NCBI RefSeq assembly: GCF_014205295.1
Contig: NZ_JACHNF010000001.1
Coordinates: 5,952,001-6,016,000 of the forward strand
Source of the DNA: Kribbella solani
GTDB taxonomy: Bacteria; Actinomycetota; Actinomycetes; Propionibacteriales; Kribbellaceae
Length of the DNA stretch: 64,000 nt
Direction of reading: 5' to 3'
Shown here piece by piece: positions 1 through 8,717 of this stretch (positions are counted from its first letter, which is position 1; each line of letters begins with the position of its first letter). Under the pieces are notes generated by a model. The model worked only from the letters and a program-made list of their open reading frames with translations. It ran no database searches and was not told where the DNA came from. The translations under genes were made by a program, and so were the position numbers.

Positions 1-381
1 CTCGACGTGTTCCAGCGGCAGGTCCGCGATCGTCGCGTTGGACTGCCGGCACTCCGCGTCGTACTCGTCCAGCAGCTGGTCCAGCGGCACGTCGTCGACG
101 AACATCTCGGCGTCGACATGCCCGCCTTCGACCCACGGCGTCTGGCCGGTGTCGGGCACACCCGCCACACCCTGCTGGAACCACGAGTACTCGACCCAGC
201 GCAGGTGGGCGACCAGCCCGGCCGGGGTCATCAGTGGTGAGGTCGGGACCACCTTGCGGTGGGCATCTTCCGCGCTCAGTCCCAGACACTTCATCCGGAC
301 GAACGAGCGTTGCAGGTCGAGCCATCCGATCAACTGATCGCGCTCACCGGCCGTCAGAGCCGGACGTTGTACTTCGGTCAT
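1..381 (-). CDS. DinB family (DUF664) protein, C-terminal part cut off by the window
   Basis: The first 127 codons are visible, beginning at an ATG at 381 and running off the left edge. The text around residues 25-60, with VRMKCLGLSAEDAHRKV and then MTPAGLVAHLRWVEYSW, is typical of DUF664 members of the DinB/YfiT four-helix superfamily. Family members often bind a metal or use mycothiol as cofactor in actinobacteria; the histidine in VAHLRWVE is a likely first metal ligand. The substrate is unknown. The gene lies 105 bp upstream of the stop of the phenylacetate operon on the same strand, and nothing visible links the two. The family call is fairly sure; the function is not. Confidence 0.75.
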   Translation of the reverse strand, partial: MTEVQRPALTAGERDQLIGWLDLQRSFVRMKCLGLSAEDAHRKVVPTSPLMTPAGLVAHLRWVEYSWFQQGVAGVPDTGQTPWVEGGHVDAEMFVDDVPLDQLLDEYDAECRQSNATIADLPLEHVE

Positions 382-486
382 TGCACCTCTTCGCAGTGGG
401 GGAACAGCACCGTACCGACCACCGTACGCACCCAACCAGCCAATTTCGGGCGGTGAACGCGTCACACCTACAACGGGTGCTGACGG

Positions 487-1782
487 CTAGCGGTTGTCCT
501 TGATGCGCTTGGCTTTGCCGAGCGAGCGTTCGAGGGCGTGCGGCGTCACGATTTCCACGGAGATCGTGACGCCGACGCGTTCCTTGACGCGGTGGATCAG
601 CTGAGCGGCGGCGGTCCGGGGATCGGTGAGGCCGGGGGTGGCTTCTACCTGGACGGTCAGTTCGTCCAGGCGGTTCGGGCGGGTGAGGATGCAGAGGTAG
701 TGCGGGGTGAGACCCTCGATCAGGAGGATCTGTTCTTCTATTTGGGTGGGGAAGACGTTGACGCCGCGGACGATCATCATGTCGTCGGTGCGGCCGGTGA
801 TCTTTTGCATGCGGCGGTGGCCGGGCCGGGCGGTGCCGGGGAGGAGGCGGGTCAGGTCGCGGGTGCGGTAGCGGAGGACCGGGAAGGCCTCTTTGGTCAG
901 CGTGGTGAAGACGAGCTCACCCTCGGCACCGTCGGGCAGTACCTCACCCGTGACGGGATCGATGATCTCCGGGTAGAAGTGGTCCTCCCAGATGTGCAGG
1001 CCGTCCTTGGTTTCGACGCACTCCTGCGCCACTCCCGGACCCATCACCTCGGACAGGCCGTAGATGTCGACCGCGTGGATTCCGCTCCGCTCCTCGACCT
1101 CCGTCCGCAGCTGCTCGGTCCACGGTTCCGCGCCGAAGATCCCGATCCGCAGCGCGGTGTCCCGAGGGTCCAGGCCGCGGCGTTCCATCTCGTCCACGAT
1201 CGCGAGGAAGTACGACGGGGTGACCATGATGATCCGCGCGCCGAAGTCCCGGATCAGGTCCACCTGGCGCTCGGTCATCCCGCCGGACACCGGTACGACC
1301 GTGCAACCGAGCCGCTCCGCGCCGTAATGCGCGCCCAGCCCACCGGTGAACAGACCGTAGCCGTAGGCAACATGGCAGACGTCACCGGCGCGTCCACCGG
1401 CGGCCCGGATCGACCGTGCCATCAGGTCGGCCCAGTTGTCCAGATCGCGTTGCGTGTACCCGACAACGGTCGGCCGCCCGGTCGTCCCGGACGATGCATG
1501 CACCCGCGCCACCTCGGTCCGCGGTACGGCGAACATCCCGAACGGATAGTTGTCCCGCAGCTCCTTCTTCGTGGTGAACGGCAGTCGCCGAAGGTCGGAC
1601 AGCTCGCGTAGCTCGTCCGGGGCGAACCCGATCGCGTCGAGGGCGGCCCGGTAGTGCGGTACGTTCGCGTACGCCCGGCGTACGGTTGCCTGCAGCAACG
1701 ACAGCTGACGGGACCGGAGTTCGTCGACGGACAGCCGTTCGCCGGCGTCTTGCAACTCCGTCGGGCAAGCCTCACCGAGCAT
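487..1782 (-). CDS. paaK: Phenylacetate--CoA ligase
   Basis: This 431-residue AMP-forming ligase activates phenylacetate to phenylacetyl-CoA in the cytoplasm, the entry step of the aerobic phenylacetate pathway. The adenylation motif SSGTTGRPT lies at residues 97-105, and the PaaK-type stretches IYGLSEVMGPGVAQEC and YRTRDLTR follow. Length matches the family. I chose the ATG at 1782 because GAGGAG sits 6 nt upstream; the reading frame stays open to 1857 but that part overlaps the thiolase end and has no ribosome site. It is the last gene of a thioesterase-thiolase-ligase operon, 26 bp after the thiolase stop. Confidence 0.93.
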   Translation of the reverse strand: MLGEACPTELQDAGERLSVDELRSRQLSLLQATVRRAYANVPHYRAALDAIGFAPDELRELSDLRRLPFTTKKELRDNYPFGMFAVPRTEVARVHASSGTTGRPTVVGYTQRDLDNWADLMARSIRAAGGRAGDVCHVAYGYGLFTGGLGAHYGAERLGCTVVPVSGGMTERQVDLIRDFGARIIMVTPSYFLAIVDEMERRGLDPRDTALRIGIFGAEPWTEQLRTEVEERSGIHAVDIYGLSEVMGPGVAQECVETKDGLHIWEDHFYPEIIDPVTGEVLPDGAEGELVFTTLTKEAFPVLRYRTRDLTRLLPGTARPGHRRMQKITGRTDDMMIVRGVNVFPTQIEEQILLIEGLTPHYLCILTRPNRLDELTVQVEATPGLTDPRTAAAQLIHRVKERVGVTISVEIVTPHALERSLGKAKRIKDNR

Positions 1783-1808
1783 GGAATCTCCTCGTACCAA
1801 GAGGGCGT

Positions 1809-3011
1809 CTAAGGACGGGCGAACAGCGTCGCGATGCCCTGGCCGACGCCGATGCACATGGTGGCCAGCGCGTACTGGGCGTCGCGGTGCCGCAGCTCCA
1901 GCGCGGCGGTGAGCGCGAGCCGCGCGCCGGACATCCCGAGTGGATGACCGAGGGCGATCGCGCCGCCGTTCGGGTTCACGTGTTCGGCCTCGTCGGGCAG
2001 GCCGAGTTCGCGCAGTACGGCCAGCGACTGCGCCGCGAACGCCTCGTTCAGCTCGATCACGTCGACCTCGGAGAGGGCGACACCGGTCCGGCCGAGCAGC
2101 TTGCGCGTTGCCGGCGCCGGTCCGATTCCCATGATCCGGGGCGGCACGCCGGCGGCCGCCGTGCCGACGATGCGGGCCAGCGGCGTCGCGCCGTACCGCT
2201 CGACGGCTTCGCCGCTCATCACCAGCACCGCGGCCGCGCCGTCGTTCACGCCGGACGCGTTCCCGGCCGTCACGGTACCGGGTGAGCGGAACGGGGTCTT
2301 CAGCCCGGCAAGGGCTTCGAGCGACGTCTCACGTGGATGTTCGTCCACATCCACAACGGTCACCGCGCCACGCTTCCCGGGTACGTCGACCGCGACGATC
2401 TCTTCGGCGAGCCGCCCGTTCGCCTGCGCCTTCGCCGCCCGCTGCTGCGATCGCAACGCGAACAGGTCCTGATCCGCGCGCGAGATGCCGAAGTCGGCGG
2501 CGACGTTCTCGGCCGTCTCGGGCATCGAGTCGATCCCGTACTGTGCCTTCAGCGCCGGGTTGACGAATCGCCACCCGATCGTGGTGTCGAAGACCTCCGC
2601 CTGCCGCGAGTACGCGGTAGTTGCCTTCGGCATCACAAAAGGTGCCCGCGACATCGATTCGACGCCACCGGCCAGCACGATGTCGTTGTCCCCGGCAATG
2701 ATCGATCGGGCCGCGGCCGCGACCGCGTCCAGACCGGAGCCACACAGCCGGTTGATGGTCGTACCGGGAACCGAGTCCGGCAACCCGGAGAGCAGTACGG
2801 CCATCCGCGCGACGTTCCGGTTGTCCTCACCGGCTTGGTTGGCGCAACCAAGGATCACGTCGTCGATCCGGTCGGGGTCGAACGCGGTCCGGTTCAGCAA
2901 CGACGAGATCGCGTGCGCCGCGAGGTCGTCGGGGCGGACGGCCGCCAGCGCGCCGCCGTACCGCCCGATCGGCGTCCGGACTCCGTCGACCAGGAATGCC
3001 TCGCGCCTCAT
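1809..3011 (-). CDS. paaJ: Acetyl-CoA acyltransferase, probably 3-oxoadipyl-CoA thiolase
   Basis: A 400-residue thiolase. The nucleophile is Cys90 in NRLCGSGLDAV; near the C terminus come GGAIALGHPLG with the catalytic histidine and MCIGVGQG with the second cysteine. Thiolases of this subgroup cleave 3-oxoadipyl-CoA to succinyl-CoA and acetyl-CoA, the last step of both the phenylacetate and beta-ketoadipate routes. Sitting between paaI and paaK points to the phenylacetate role, so it could equally be called pcaF-like. The ATG at 3011 follows a GGAGGAG ribosome site and overlaps the paaI stop in an ATGA junction, so translation is likely coupled. Confidence 0.88.
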   Translation of the reverse strand: MRREAFLVDGVRTPIGRYGGALAAVRPDDLAAHAISSLLNRTAFDPDRIDDVILGCANQAGEDNRNVARMAVLLSGLPDSVPGTTINRLCGSGLDAVAAAARSIIAGDNDIVLAGGVESMSRAPFVMPKATTAYSRQAEVFDTTIGWRFVNPALKAQYGIDSMPETAENVAADFGISRADQDLFALRSQQRAAKAQANGRLAEEIVAVDVPGKRGAVTVVDVDEHPRETSLEALAGLKTPFRSPGTVTAGNASGVNDGAAAVLVMSGEAVERYGATPLARIVGTAAAGVPPRIMGIGPAPATRKLLGRTGVALSEVDVIELNEAFAAQSLAVLRELGLPDEAEHVNPNGGAIALGHPLGMSGARLALTAALELRHRDAQYALATMCIGVGQGIATLFARP

Positions 3012-3448
3012 GTCTCCTCCGGAAGGATGGTGCCTGACAACTGCCTGCTGCGGCCGCGGAACTCGGCGATCACCTCGTCGCCACGCGTCACCGTGACGTC
3101 GTAGATCGCGTTCCGGCCGAAGGTGGTGCGTTCGGACGCGGTGGCCACCAGGACGTCACCGCGGTGCGCGGGCGCGACGAAGACGATGTCGCAGGCCTGC
3201 GCCACCGTCACCTGGTTGCGCGAGTTGCAGGCGAACGCGAACGCCGAGTCGGCCAGACTGAACACGAATCCACCATGCGCGATTCCGTGCCCGTTGACCA
3301 TGTCGTCGCGCACGGTCAGTTCCAGCCGCGCGGTGCCGACGCCGACGTCGAGCAGCCGCATCCCGAGGCCGGCGCTTGCGGTGTCCTCCGCCCACATCGC
3401 CGCGGCAACCCGGGCCGCCAGCTCATGTGACACTCTGGTCCCAGCCAC
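3008..3448 (-). CDS. paaI: Hotdog-fold hydroxyphenylacetyl-CoA thioesterase
   Basis: A hotdog-fold protein of about 146 residues. The segment NGHGIAHGGFVFSLADSAF is the PaaI signature (HGG, then a helix carrying the catalytic aspartate). PaaI enzymes hydrolyse dead-end ring-hydroxylated phenylacetyl-CoA products and so protect the CoA pool of the pathway. The GTG at 3448 (VAGTRVSHEL) is my best start; another GTG five codons on is possible, and no clear ribosome site marks either, so a leaderless message is plausible. Only 24 bp separate it from the divergent paaN, so both promoters overlap there. It heads the paaI-paaJ-paaK operon. Confidence 0.85.
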   Translation of the reverse strand: MAGTRVSHELAARVAAAMWAEDTASAGLGMRLLDVGVGTARLELTVRDDMVNGHGIAHGGFVFSLADSAFAFACNSRNQVTVAQACDIVFVAPAHRGDVLVATASERTTFGRNAIYDVTVTRGDEVIAEFRGRSRQLSGTILPEET

Positions 3449-3472
3449 GTCAACGACTGTAACATCGCAGGC
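3449..3472. promoter_or_regulatory. Very short divergent paaI/paaN control region
   Basis: Only 24 bp lie between the paaI start codon and the paaN ATG. The centre holds ACTGTAACAT, the only AT-richer stretch. Promoters for both directions must therefore lie partly inside the opposite gene, or both messages are leaderless. No convincing inverted repeat for a PaaR-type repressor is visible here. Confidence 0.35.
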
Positions 3473-5146
3473 ATGACGACCGACCTGCTCTCCTCCCACC
3501 GGGATCGCCTGGACGGCGCGCTGACGGCGATCCGCAACCGCGGGTACCACTCCGCGTTCCCCGAGTCGCCGAGCCCGCGGGTGTACGGCGAGAACGCCGC
3601 GGCGGACGGGAAGTCCGCGTTCGAAGCACATCTCGGCACCGAGTACGCCCTGGACATCCCCGGTGCGCGTGGCACGGTCGTCTCCGAGCAGTCGCCGTAC
3701 GGGATCGAAATGGACGTCGCGTACCCGCGCGTGGTCGAGGACGGTCTGGACGAGCTGCTCGCCGCGGCGCGGCACGGTCTGGTGGATTGGCGTCGAGCCG
3801 GCATCGACGGCCGCGCCGGGGTCGTACTCGAGATCCTGGATCGGCTGCACAAGCGGGTGTTCGAGCTGGCCAACGCGGTCCAGCACACCAGTGGGCAGGC
3901 GTTCGTGATGGCCTTCCAGGCCGGTGGCGCGCACGCGCTGGATCGCGCCCTCGAAGCAGTCGCGTACGCGTACGAGGAAATGCACCGCTATCCGGCGACC
4001 GCGGCGTGGGAGAAGCCGGCCAAGGGCGATCCGATCCGGATGGAGAAGACGTTCACCGTCGCCGGTCGTGGGGTCGCGCTGGTGATCGGCTGCAACACCT
4101 TCCCGACCTGGAACTCCTGGCCCGGCCTGTTCGCGTCCCTGGTCACCGGCAACGCGGTAGTGGTGAAGCCGCACCCGCTCGCGGTCCTGCCGCTGGCGAT
4201 CACTGTCGACGTCTGCCGCGAGGTGCTCGCCGAGGCCGGCCTGGACCCGAACCTGGTCACCCTGGCCGCCGAACGCGCCGGCGACGGTCTGGCGAAGCCG
4301 CTCGCGACCCGGCCCGAGGTGAAGCTGATCGACTTCACCGGCGGCAGCGAGTTCGGCGAGTGGCTGGAGCAGAACGCGACGCAGGCCACCGTCTTCACCG
4401 AGAAGGCCGGCGTGAACGCGGTCATCGTCGACTCGACCGACTCGTTCAAGGCGCTCTGCGGGAACCTCGCCTTCACGCTCTCGCTGTACTCGGGCCAGAT
4501 GTGCACCACCACCCAGAACCTGTTCGTCCCGGCCGGCGGCATCGAGACCGACGACGGACACAAGACGTTCGAGGAGGTCGGGGCCGGCCTCGCGACCGCG
4601 ATCGGCAAGCTGCTCGGCGACGACGCCCGCGCGGTCGAGATCCTCGGCGGCATCGTCAACCAGGCCGTGATCAGCCGCCTGGAGCTGGCCCCGGAGTACG
4701 GCGACGTAGTGCTCGAGTCACGGGCGATCCAGCACCCGGCGTACCCGGAAGCGCTGGTCCGGACGCCGCTCCTGGTCGCGCTCGACGCCGACGACGCGTC
4801 GGTGTACGGGCGGGAGTGCTTCGGTCCGGTGTCCTTCCTGGTCAGGACCGCGGACACCGCCCAGTCGATCGACCTGTTCCGGAAGACCGTGACCGATGAC
4901 GGCGCGATGACGGCCGGGATCTACTCGACCGACGAGAAGGTGCTCGAACAGACCCGCGAGGCCGCGCTCGACGCCGGGGTGGCGCTGTCGGAGAACCTCA
5001 CCGGCCAGGTCTTCGTGAACCAGTCCGCCGCGTTCAGCGACTTCCACGGCACCGGCGCGAACCCGGCCGCGAACGCGACGTACACCGACGGCGCGTACGT
5101 CGCGAGCCGGTTCCGGGTACTGCAATCTCGCCGTCACGTTGAGTGA
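3473..5146 (+). CDS. paaN: Phenylacetic acid degradation protein PaaN (aldehyde dehydrogenase family)
   Basis: A 557-residue member of the aldehyde dehydrogenase superfamily of the PaaN subtype, recognisable by its N-terminal stretch YHSAFPESPSPRVYGE. The catalytic cysteine lies in YSGQMCTTTQN, and the glutamate region reads VFTEKAGVNAV rather than the usual ELGGK form. In the pathway it is thought to oxidise the open-chain semialdehyde formed after ring opening, the job done by PaaZ in Escherichia coli. No hydratase domain is fused to it, so a separate hydratase would be needed. It is divergent from paaI. A small CGTCAC/GTGACG hairpin overlaps the stop codon. Confidence 0.9.
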   Translation: MTTDLLSSHRDRLDGALTAIRNRGYHSAFPESPSPRVYGENAAADGKSAFEAHLGTEYALDIPGARGTVVSEQSPYGIEMDVAYPRVVEDGLDELLAAARHGLVDWRRAGIDGRAGVVLEILDRLHKRVFELANAVQHTSGQAFVMAFQAGGAHALDRALEAVAYAYEEMHRYPATAAWEKPAKGDPIRMEKTFTVAGRGVALVIGCNTFPTWNSWPGLFASLVTGNAVVVKPHPLAVLPLAITVDVCREVLAEAGLDPNLVTLAAERAGDGLAKPLATRPEVKLIDFTGGSEFGEWLEQNATQATVFTEKAGVNAVIVDSTDSFKALCGNLAFTLSLYSGQMCTTTQNLFVPAGGIETDDGHKTFEEVGAGLATAIGKLLGDDARAVEILGGIVNQAVISRLELAPEYGDVVLESRAIQHPAYPEALVRTPLLVALDADDASVYGRECFGPVSFLVRTADTAQSIDLFRKTVTDDGAMTAGIYSTDEKVLEQTREAALDAGVALSENLTGQVFVNQSAAFSDFHGTGANPAANATYTDGAYVASRFRVLQSRRHVE

Positions 5147-5285
5147 CGTATGCGCCGAGCCTTCATGCACTAAAAGTGAGTTTGACGTAAAAAAGTAACT
5201 TAGCGCCACATCTTGCGTTCCTGGATTTGAGCTCCGATACTCTCGGTTAGTTGAGTGTCTGATTAGCTGAGCACGGGGGACTGGG
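5147..5285 (+). promoter_or_regulatory. AT-rich promoter region ahead of the glycosyltransferase
   Basis: This gap is markedly AT-rich for the window, especially 5169-5205. It holds an imperfect direct repeat, TTAGTTGAG at 5247-5255 and TTAGCTGAG at 5263-5271, just upstream of the GTG start. This looks like a regulated promoter, but I cannot assign a regulator. Confidence 0.4.
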
Positions 5286-6371
5286 GTGGAACTGGGGACG
5301 GGCAGTCATGCCCAAGTAGTGGCGCTGGTGCCTGCCCACAACGAGGAAGCGGCGCTGCCGGCCGCACTGGACTCGTTGTGGCAGCAGACCAGGCGGCCAG
5401 ATCGAGTCATCGTGATCGCTGACAACTGCACCGACCGGACGGTCGACGTGGCGCGCGCCGCCGGCGCGGAGGTCTTCGAGACGGTTGCCAATACACACAA
5501 GAAGGCCGGCGGCCTCAACCAGGCGCTCGCCGTACTGCTGGAGCTGCTGGCGCCGCACGACCGTGTCCTGGTGATGGACGCGGACGGCGCCCTCGCACCG
5601 GGCTTCGTCGAAACCGCGCTGCGCGAGCTGGCCGACGAGACGGTCGGTGCGGTCGGCGGCATCTTCTGGGGCGAGCCGGGTCATGGCCTGGTGGGTGAGC
5701 TGCAGCGCAACGAGTACGCCCGGTACGCGCGGGACATCGATCGCAAACACGGCCGCGCGATGGTACTGACCGGGACGGCGACCTTGCACCGCGTCGACGT
5801 CCTGACCGCCGTCGCGGCGGCGCGCGGGCGTACGCTCCCGGGCCCGGCCGGCTGGGTGTACGACACCACCGCGCTGACCGAGGACAACGAGATCACCTTG
5901 GCGATCAAGTCCCTCGGCTACCGCTGCGTGTCGCCGGCCGACTGCTGGGTGGTCACCGAGGTGATGCCGACCTGGCGCGACCTGTGGCGGCAACGCCTGC
6001 GCTGGCAGCGCGGAGCGATCGAGAACCTGCGCGCGTACGGCCTCAACCGGGTCACGCTCCCGTACGCCGTCCAGCAGCTCGGGATGGGGATCGGCGTGAT
6101 CGCCATGTGGTGCTTCGTGCTGCTCACCGTGCTCACCGCCGGCGCCGGGTACACCTTCAGGCCGCTGTGGCTCGTGGTCGGCCTGATCTTCGTTGCCGAA
6201 CGCATCGTGACGGTCCGCCGCCGCGGTACCCGAGCCGTCGTCCTGGCCGCCGTGATGGTGGTCGAGTGGGCGTACGACCTGTTCCTGCAGGGAGTGCTGC
6301 TGCGCTCCGTCTGGGACTCGATCCGGCGGGCCGAGGCCCGCTGGCACCACGTTTCCGCCCCGGTCTCCTGA
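5286..6371 (+). CDS. Processive family 2 glycosyltransferase, membrane-bound
   Basis: A 361-residue GT-A glycosyltransferase. The nucleotide-sugar and metal site is D98-A-D100, the general-base region is TED at 198-200, and QRLRW at 236-240 is the Q-x-x-R-W motif of processive polymerases such as cellulose, hyaluronan and poly-GlcNAc synthases. Three or more membrane helices follow (about 265-287, 292-308 and 318-338). It has no N-terminal helices, so it is shorter than a full synthase. The start is a GTG at 5286 behind a G-rich ribosome site. The next gene, 40 bp on, encodes a 48-residue LAATG micro-protein, suggesting that glycan and peptide meet at the cell surface. The sugar is unknown. 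Confidence 0.85.
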   Translation: MELGTGSHAQVVALVPAHNEEAALPAALDSLWQQTRRPDRVIVIADNCTDRTVDVARAAGAEVFETVANTHKKAGGLNQALAVLLELLAPHDRVLVMDADGALAPGFVETALRELADETVGAVGGIFWGEPGHGLVGELQRNEYARYARDIDRKHGRAMVLTGTATLHRVDVLTAVAAARGRTLPGPAGWVYDTTALTEDNEITLAIKSLGYRCVSPADCWVVTEVMPTWRDLWRQRLRWQRGAIENLRAYGLNRVTLPYAVQQLGMGIGVIAMWCFVLLTVLTAGAGYTFRPLWLVVGLIFVAERIVTVRRRGTRAVVLAAVMVVEWAYDLFLQGVLLRSVWDSIRRAEARWHHVSAPVS

Positions 6372-6411
6372 CCGGGTTCCGGTAGCCAAACCAGTTAGCA
6401 AAGGATCAGCC

Positions 6412-6558
6412 ATGTACGGACAGACCAGCATGACCATGCCCGGAGCCACCCTCGCCGCCACCGGCGCGGCAACCAACACCCTGGCCTTGATGGTCGCGGG
6501 TTTCGCCTTGCTGTTCGCCGGACTCGCGGTACTGAAGTTGCTGCCGAAGCGCCGTTGA
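6412..6558 (+). CDS. 48-residue micro-protein consisting almost only of a sortase (LAATG) sorting signal
   Basis: The reading frame starts at an ATG with AGGA 7 nt upstream and ends at TGA. The whole protein has three parts: 13 residues MYGQTSMTMPGAT, then LAATG at 14-18, then a single hydrophobic segment and the tail KLLPKRR. LAxTG followed by a membrane segment and a basic tail is the sorting signal read by class E sortases of actinobacteria. There is no signal peptide and essentially no mature domain. By the positive-inside rule the N terminus should face outward. It sits directly behind a processive glycosyltransferase and is likely co-transcribed with it. A role as peptide anchor or acceptor for a glycan is my inference. 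Confidence 0.75.
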   Translation: MYGQTSMTMPGATLAATGAATNTLALMVAGFALLFAGLAVLKLLPKRR

Positions 6559-6624
6559 GCGGACCCTGATGCGGAAGCCATTTTGTGAGGCATCCGCCAT
6601 CCGCCAACCGTGCAGGAGACAGCC

Positions 6625-7992
6625 GTGAGCCAGAATCTGACCGAAGTACTCGCCTACTACGACAGCTGGCTGGCGTTCAACCAGCGGTTCCAGCGGGTGC
6701 CGGGCGTGCAGGTCGCGGTGTACGCCGATGACGCGATCGCGTTCTCCGCGGCGTACGGCGCGGCCGACGTCGAGCAGGACGTACCGCTCACCGACCAGCA
6801 CCTGTTCCGGATCGCGTCGCACTCGAAGACGTTCACCGGCACCGCGGTCTTCCAGCTCGTCGAGCAGGGCCGGCTGCGGCTGGACGACAAGGTGTCGCAG
6901 CACGTCACCGAGATCGTCGGTACGCCGATCGGCGAGCGTTCCGTACGCGAACTGCTCGCCCATGCCGGCGGCATCACCCGGGACGGGCTGGCCGCGGACT
7001 GGTGGCAGTTGACGACCAGCTTCCCGGATCGCGCGGAGCTGCTCGACGTACTCCGGAACGCGTCGTCGGCGGTGATCGACGAGAACGAGCGCTTCAAGTA
7101 CTCGAACATCGGGTACGGCCTGCTCGGGCTGGTGATCGAGGCGGCGAGCGGTACGCCGTACAACACGTACGTCCAGACCGCGATCGTGGACAAGCTCGGG
7201 CTGACCGGGCTCGGTCCGGAGCTCGATCCGGCGCGCGCGGCCGAGTACGCCGCCGGGTACAGCGCGCTCGCGTACGCCGACACGCGCGTACCGATCGACC
7301 ATGTCGACACCCGGGCACTGGCCTCCGCGACCGGCTTCTTCGGCAACGCGCGGGACCTGGTGACGTACTTCTCCGCGCATCTGCCCGGCGACGACCGGCT
7401 GCTGACGGACAAGTCGAAGCGCGAGATGCAGCATCCGCTGTGGACAACCGGGACCGACGAGAAGGGCCGGTACGGTCTGGGGCTGGCGATGACGAAGGTC
7501 GGTGAACGGGAGGTGTTCGGGCACGGCGGCGGGTACCCGGGCCACATCACCCGCACCCTCGTCGACCCTGAGCAGCGGCTTGTCGTTTCGGTGCTGACGA
7601 ACGCGATCGACGGCCCGGCGTCGCAGCTGGCCGAAGGCTTCTTCCGGTTGCTCGACCTGGCCGAGTCGAAGGAGCGCGCTGACGGGACCGACCTGGCCAG
7701 GTTCACCGGCCGCTACGCGAACCTGTGGGGCGTCAACGACATCGTCCTGGTCGGCGGCCGGCTGTACGTGATCGCTCCTGCCGACGGGAACCCGGCCGAC
7801 GAGCCCGAGCGGCTGGAGGCGGACGGCGACACCCTGCGCGTCGTCAGCAGCAACGGCTACAGCTCCTACGGCGAGTCCTACCGCTTCACCTTCGCCACCG
7901 ACAGCACCGTCCAATCCGTCCACGGCTCCAGCGGCCTCTCCCTCCACCCACTCGCCACCTTCGCCTTGCCCGACCGGGTGACGGTGCGCTAA
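6625..7992 (+). CDS. Serine hydrolase of the class C beta-lactamase / DD-peptidase superfamily
   Basis: A 455-residue penicillin-binding-protein-fold hydrolase. The nucleophile motif is S65-H-S-K68, the second motif is Y159-S-N161, and the third is the HGGG of VFGHGGGYPGH. A C-terminal lipocalin-like extension of about 100 residues follows, as in D-aminopeptidase and esterase relatives. No signal peptide is visible, so it is probably cytoplasmic and more likely an esterase or peptidase than a resistance enzyme. I chose the GTG at 6625 because AGGAGA lies 6 nt upstream; a GTG at 6610 is in frame but has no ribosome site. An unusual inverted repeat begins at its stop codon. Confidence 0.85.
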   Translation: MSQNLTEVLAYYDSWLAFNQRFQRVPGVQVAVYADDAIAFSAAYGAADVEQDVPLTDQHLFRIASHSKTFTGTAVFQLVEQGRLRLDDKVSQHVTEIVGTPIGERSVRELLAHAGGITRDGLAADWWQLTTSFPDRAELLDVLRNASSAVIDENERFKYSNIGYGLLGLVIEAASGTPYNTYVQTAIVDKLGLTGLGPELDPARAAEYAAGYSALAYADTRVPIDHVDTRALASATGFFGNARDLVTYFSAHLPGDDRLLTDKSKREMQHPLWTTGTDEKGRYGLGLAMTKVGEREVFGHGGGYPGHITRTLVDPEQRLVVSVLTNAIDGPASQLAEGFFRLLDLAESKERADGTDLARFTGRYANLWGVNDIVLVGGRLYVIAPADGNPADEPERLEADGDTLRVVSSNGYSSYGESYRFTFATDSTVQSVHGSSGLSLHPLATFALPDRVTVR

Positions 7993-8082
7993 CGACAGGA
8001 GGTAGTGCTCGTTCCGGCCGCTCGGGGTGAGCTGTTGAGCCTCGCCGAGGGTCGTGGGGGACGAGGACCTCCTGTCGTTAGC
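7988..8082. repeat. Perfect 16-bp inverted repeat with a 63-bp loop
   Basis: GCTAACGACAGGAGGT at 7988-8003 is repeated in exact inverse at 8067-8082. A further pairing, CTCGT at 8008-8012 with ACGAG at 8061-8065, extends the stem inward. The left arm includes the stop codon of the serine hydrolase and a consensus Shine-Dalgarno sequence; the right arm carries the anti-Shine-Dalgarno complement just before the next gene. No U-tract follows, so a simple terminator is unlikely. Confidence 0.8.
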
Positions 8083-8094
8083 TACCGTGCCAGC

Positions 8095-8613
8095 ATGACC
8101 ATCCACGGTGATCACCCCTTTTTGCCGCCGGAGAACGAGCGGAGTCCGGTGCGGCGGTTCCGGGGGCGGCTGCCGTCGCCGGTCGGGCTGTGGACAACCG
8201 CGCACGAGGGTGAGCGGGCCGGGTTGACGGTGTCGTCGATGCTGGTCGCGGACGGTGAGCCGGGGTACGTGCTCGGGCTGATCGACCCGGACTCGGACCT
8301 GTGGGAAACGTTGCGGAAGGCAAGGACCGCGGTGGTCGCGCTGCTCGGCGAGCCGCACCGGCAGCTGGCCGACGCCTTCGGGTACGTCGCGCCGGCGCCG
8401 GGCGGCCCGTTCCGGCTGATCGACTGGACCGATACGGACTGGGGCCCGGCGCCGGCCGGCGCGATCACCTGGGCCGGCTGCACGCTGGTGGACCCGGACC
8501 CGCCCGAGGTCGGCTGGGCGGTGCAGGTCCAGCTGGAGATCGTCCACGTCGAGCTGGCCGCGGACGACGTACCCGCGCTGGTGCACCGGCGGGGACGCTA
8601 CGTGACGATCTGA
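8095..8613 (+). CDS. Flavin reductase-like, FMN-binding split-barrel protein
   Basis: A 172-residue protein. The stretch PSPVGLWTTAHEGERAGLT is typical of flavin reductase-like domains, where this loop contacts FMN, and RKARTAVVALLGEPHRQLAD matches the second half of the fold. Such proteins reduce flavin for monooxygenases or bind FMN as small oxidoreductases; no partner monooxygenase is nearby, so the role is open. I chose the ATG at 8095; the frame is open from 8005, but that segment lies inside the inverted repeat and its apparent Shine-Dalgarno is too close to the GTG there. Translation may be affected by that repeat. Confidence 0.72.
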   Translation: MTIHGDHPFLPPENERSPVRRFRGRLPSPVGLWTTAHEGERAGLTVSSMLVADGEPGYVLGLIDPDSDLWETLRKARTAVVALLGEPHRQLADAFGYVAPAPGGPFRLIDWTDTDWGPAPAGAITWAGCTLVDPDPPEVGWAVQVQLEIVHVELAADDVPALVHRRGRYVTI

Positions 8614-8717
8614 GCGCACGGTAGTTGCTTCGGCCTCCGATCGAACACCGGATGTGCGCGCTCTCACAGCGTCACCGTGCGTGTGGTCACGGCTGCGCAA
8701 CGCGCCTGCCCGGAACG

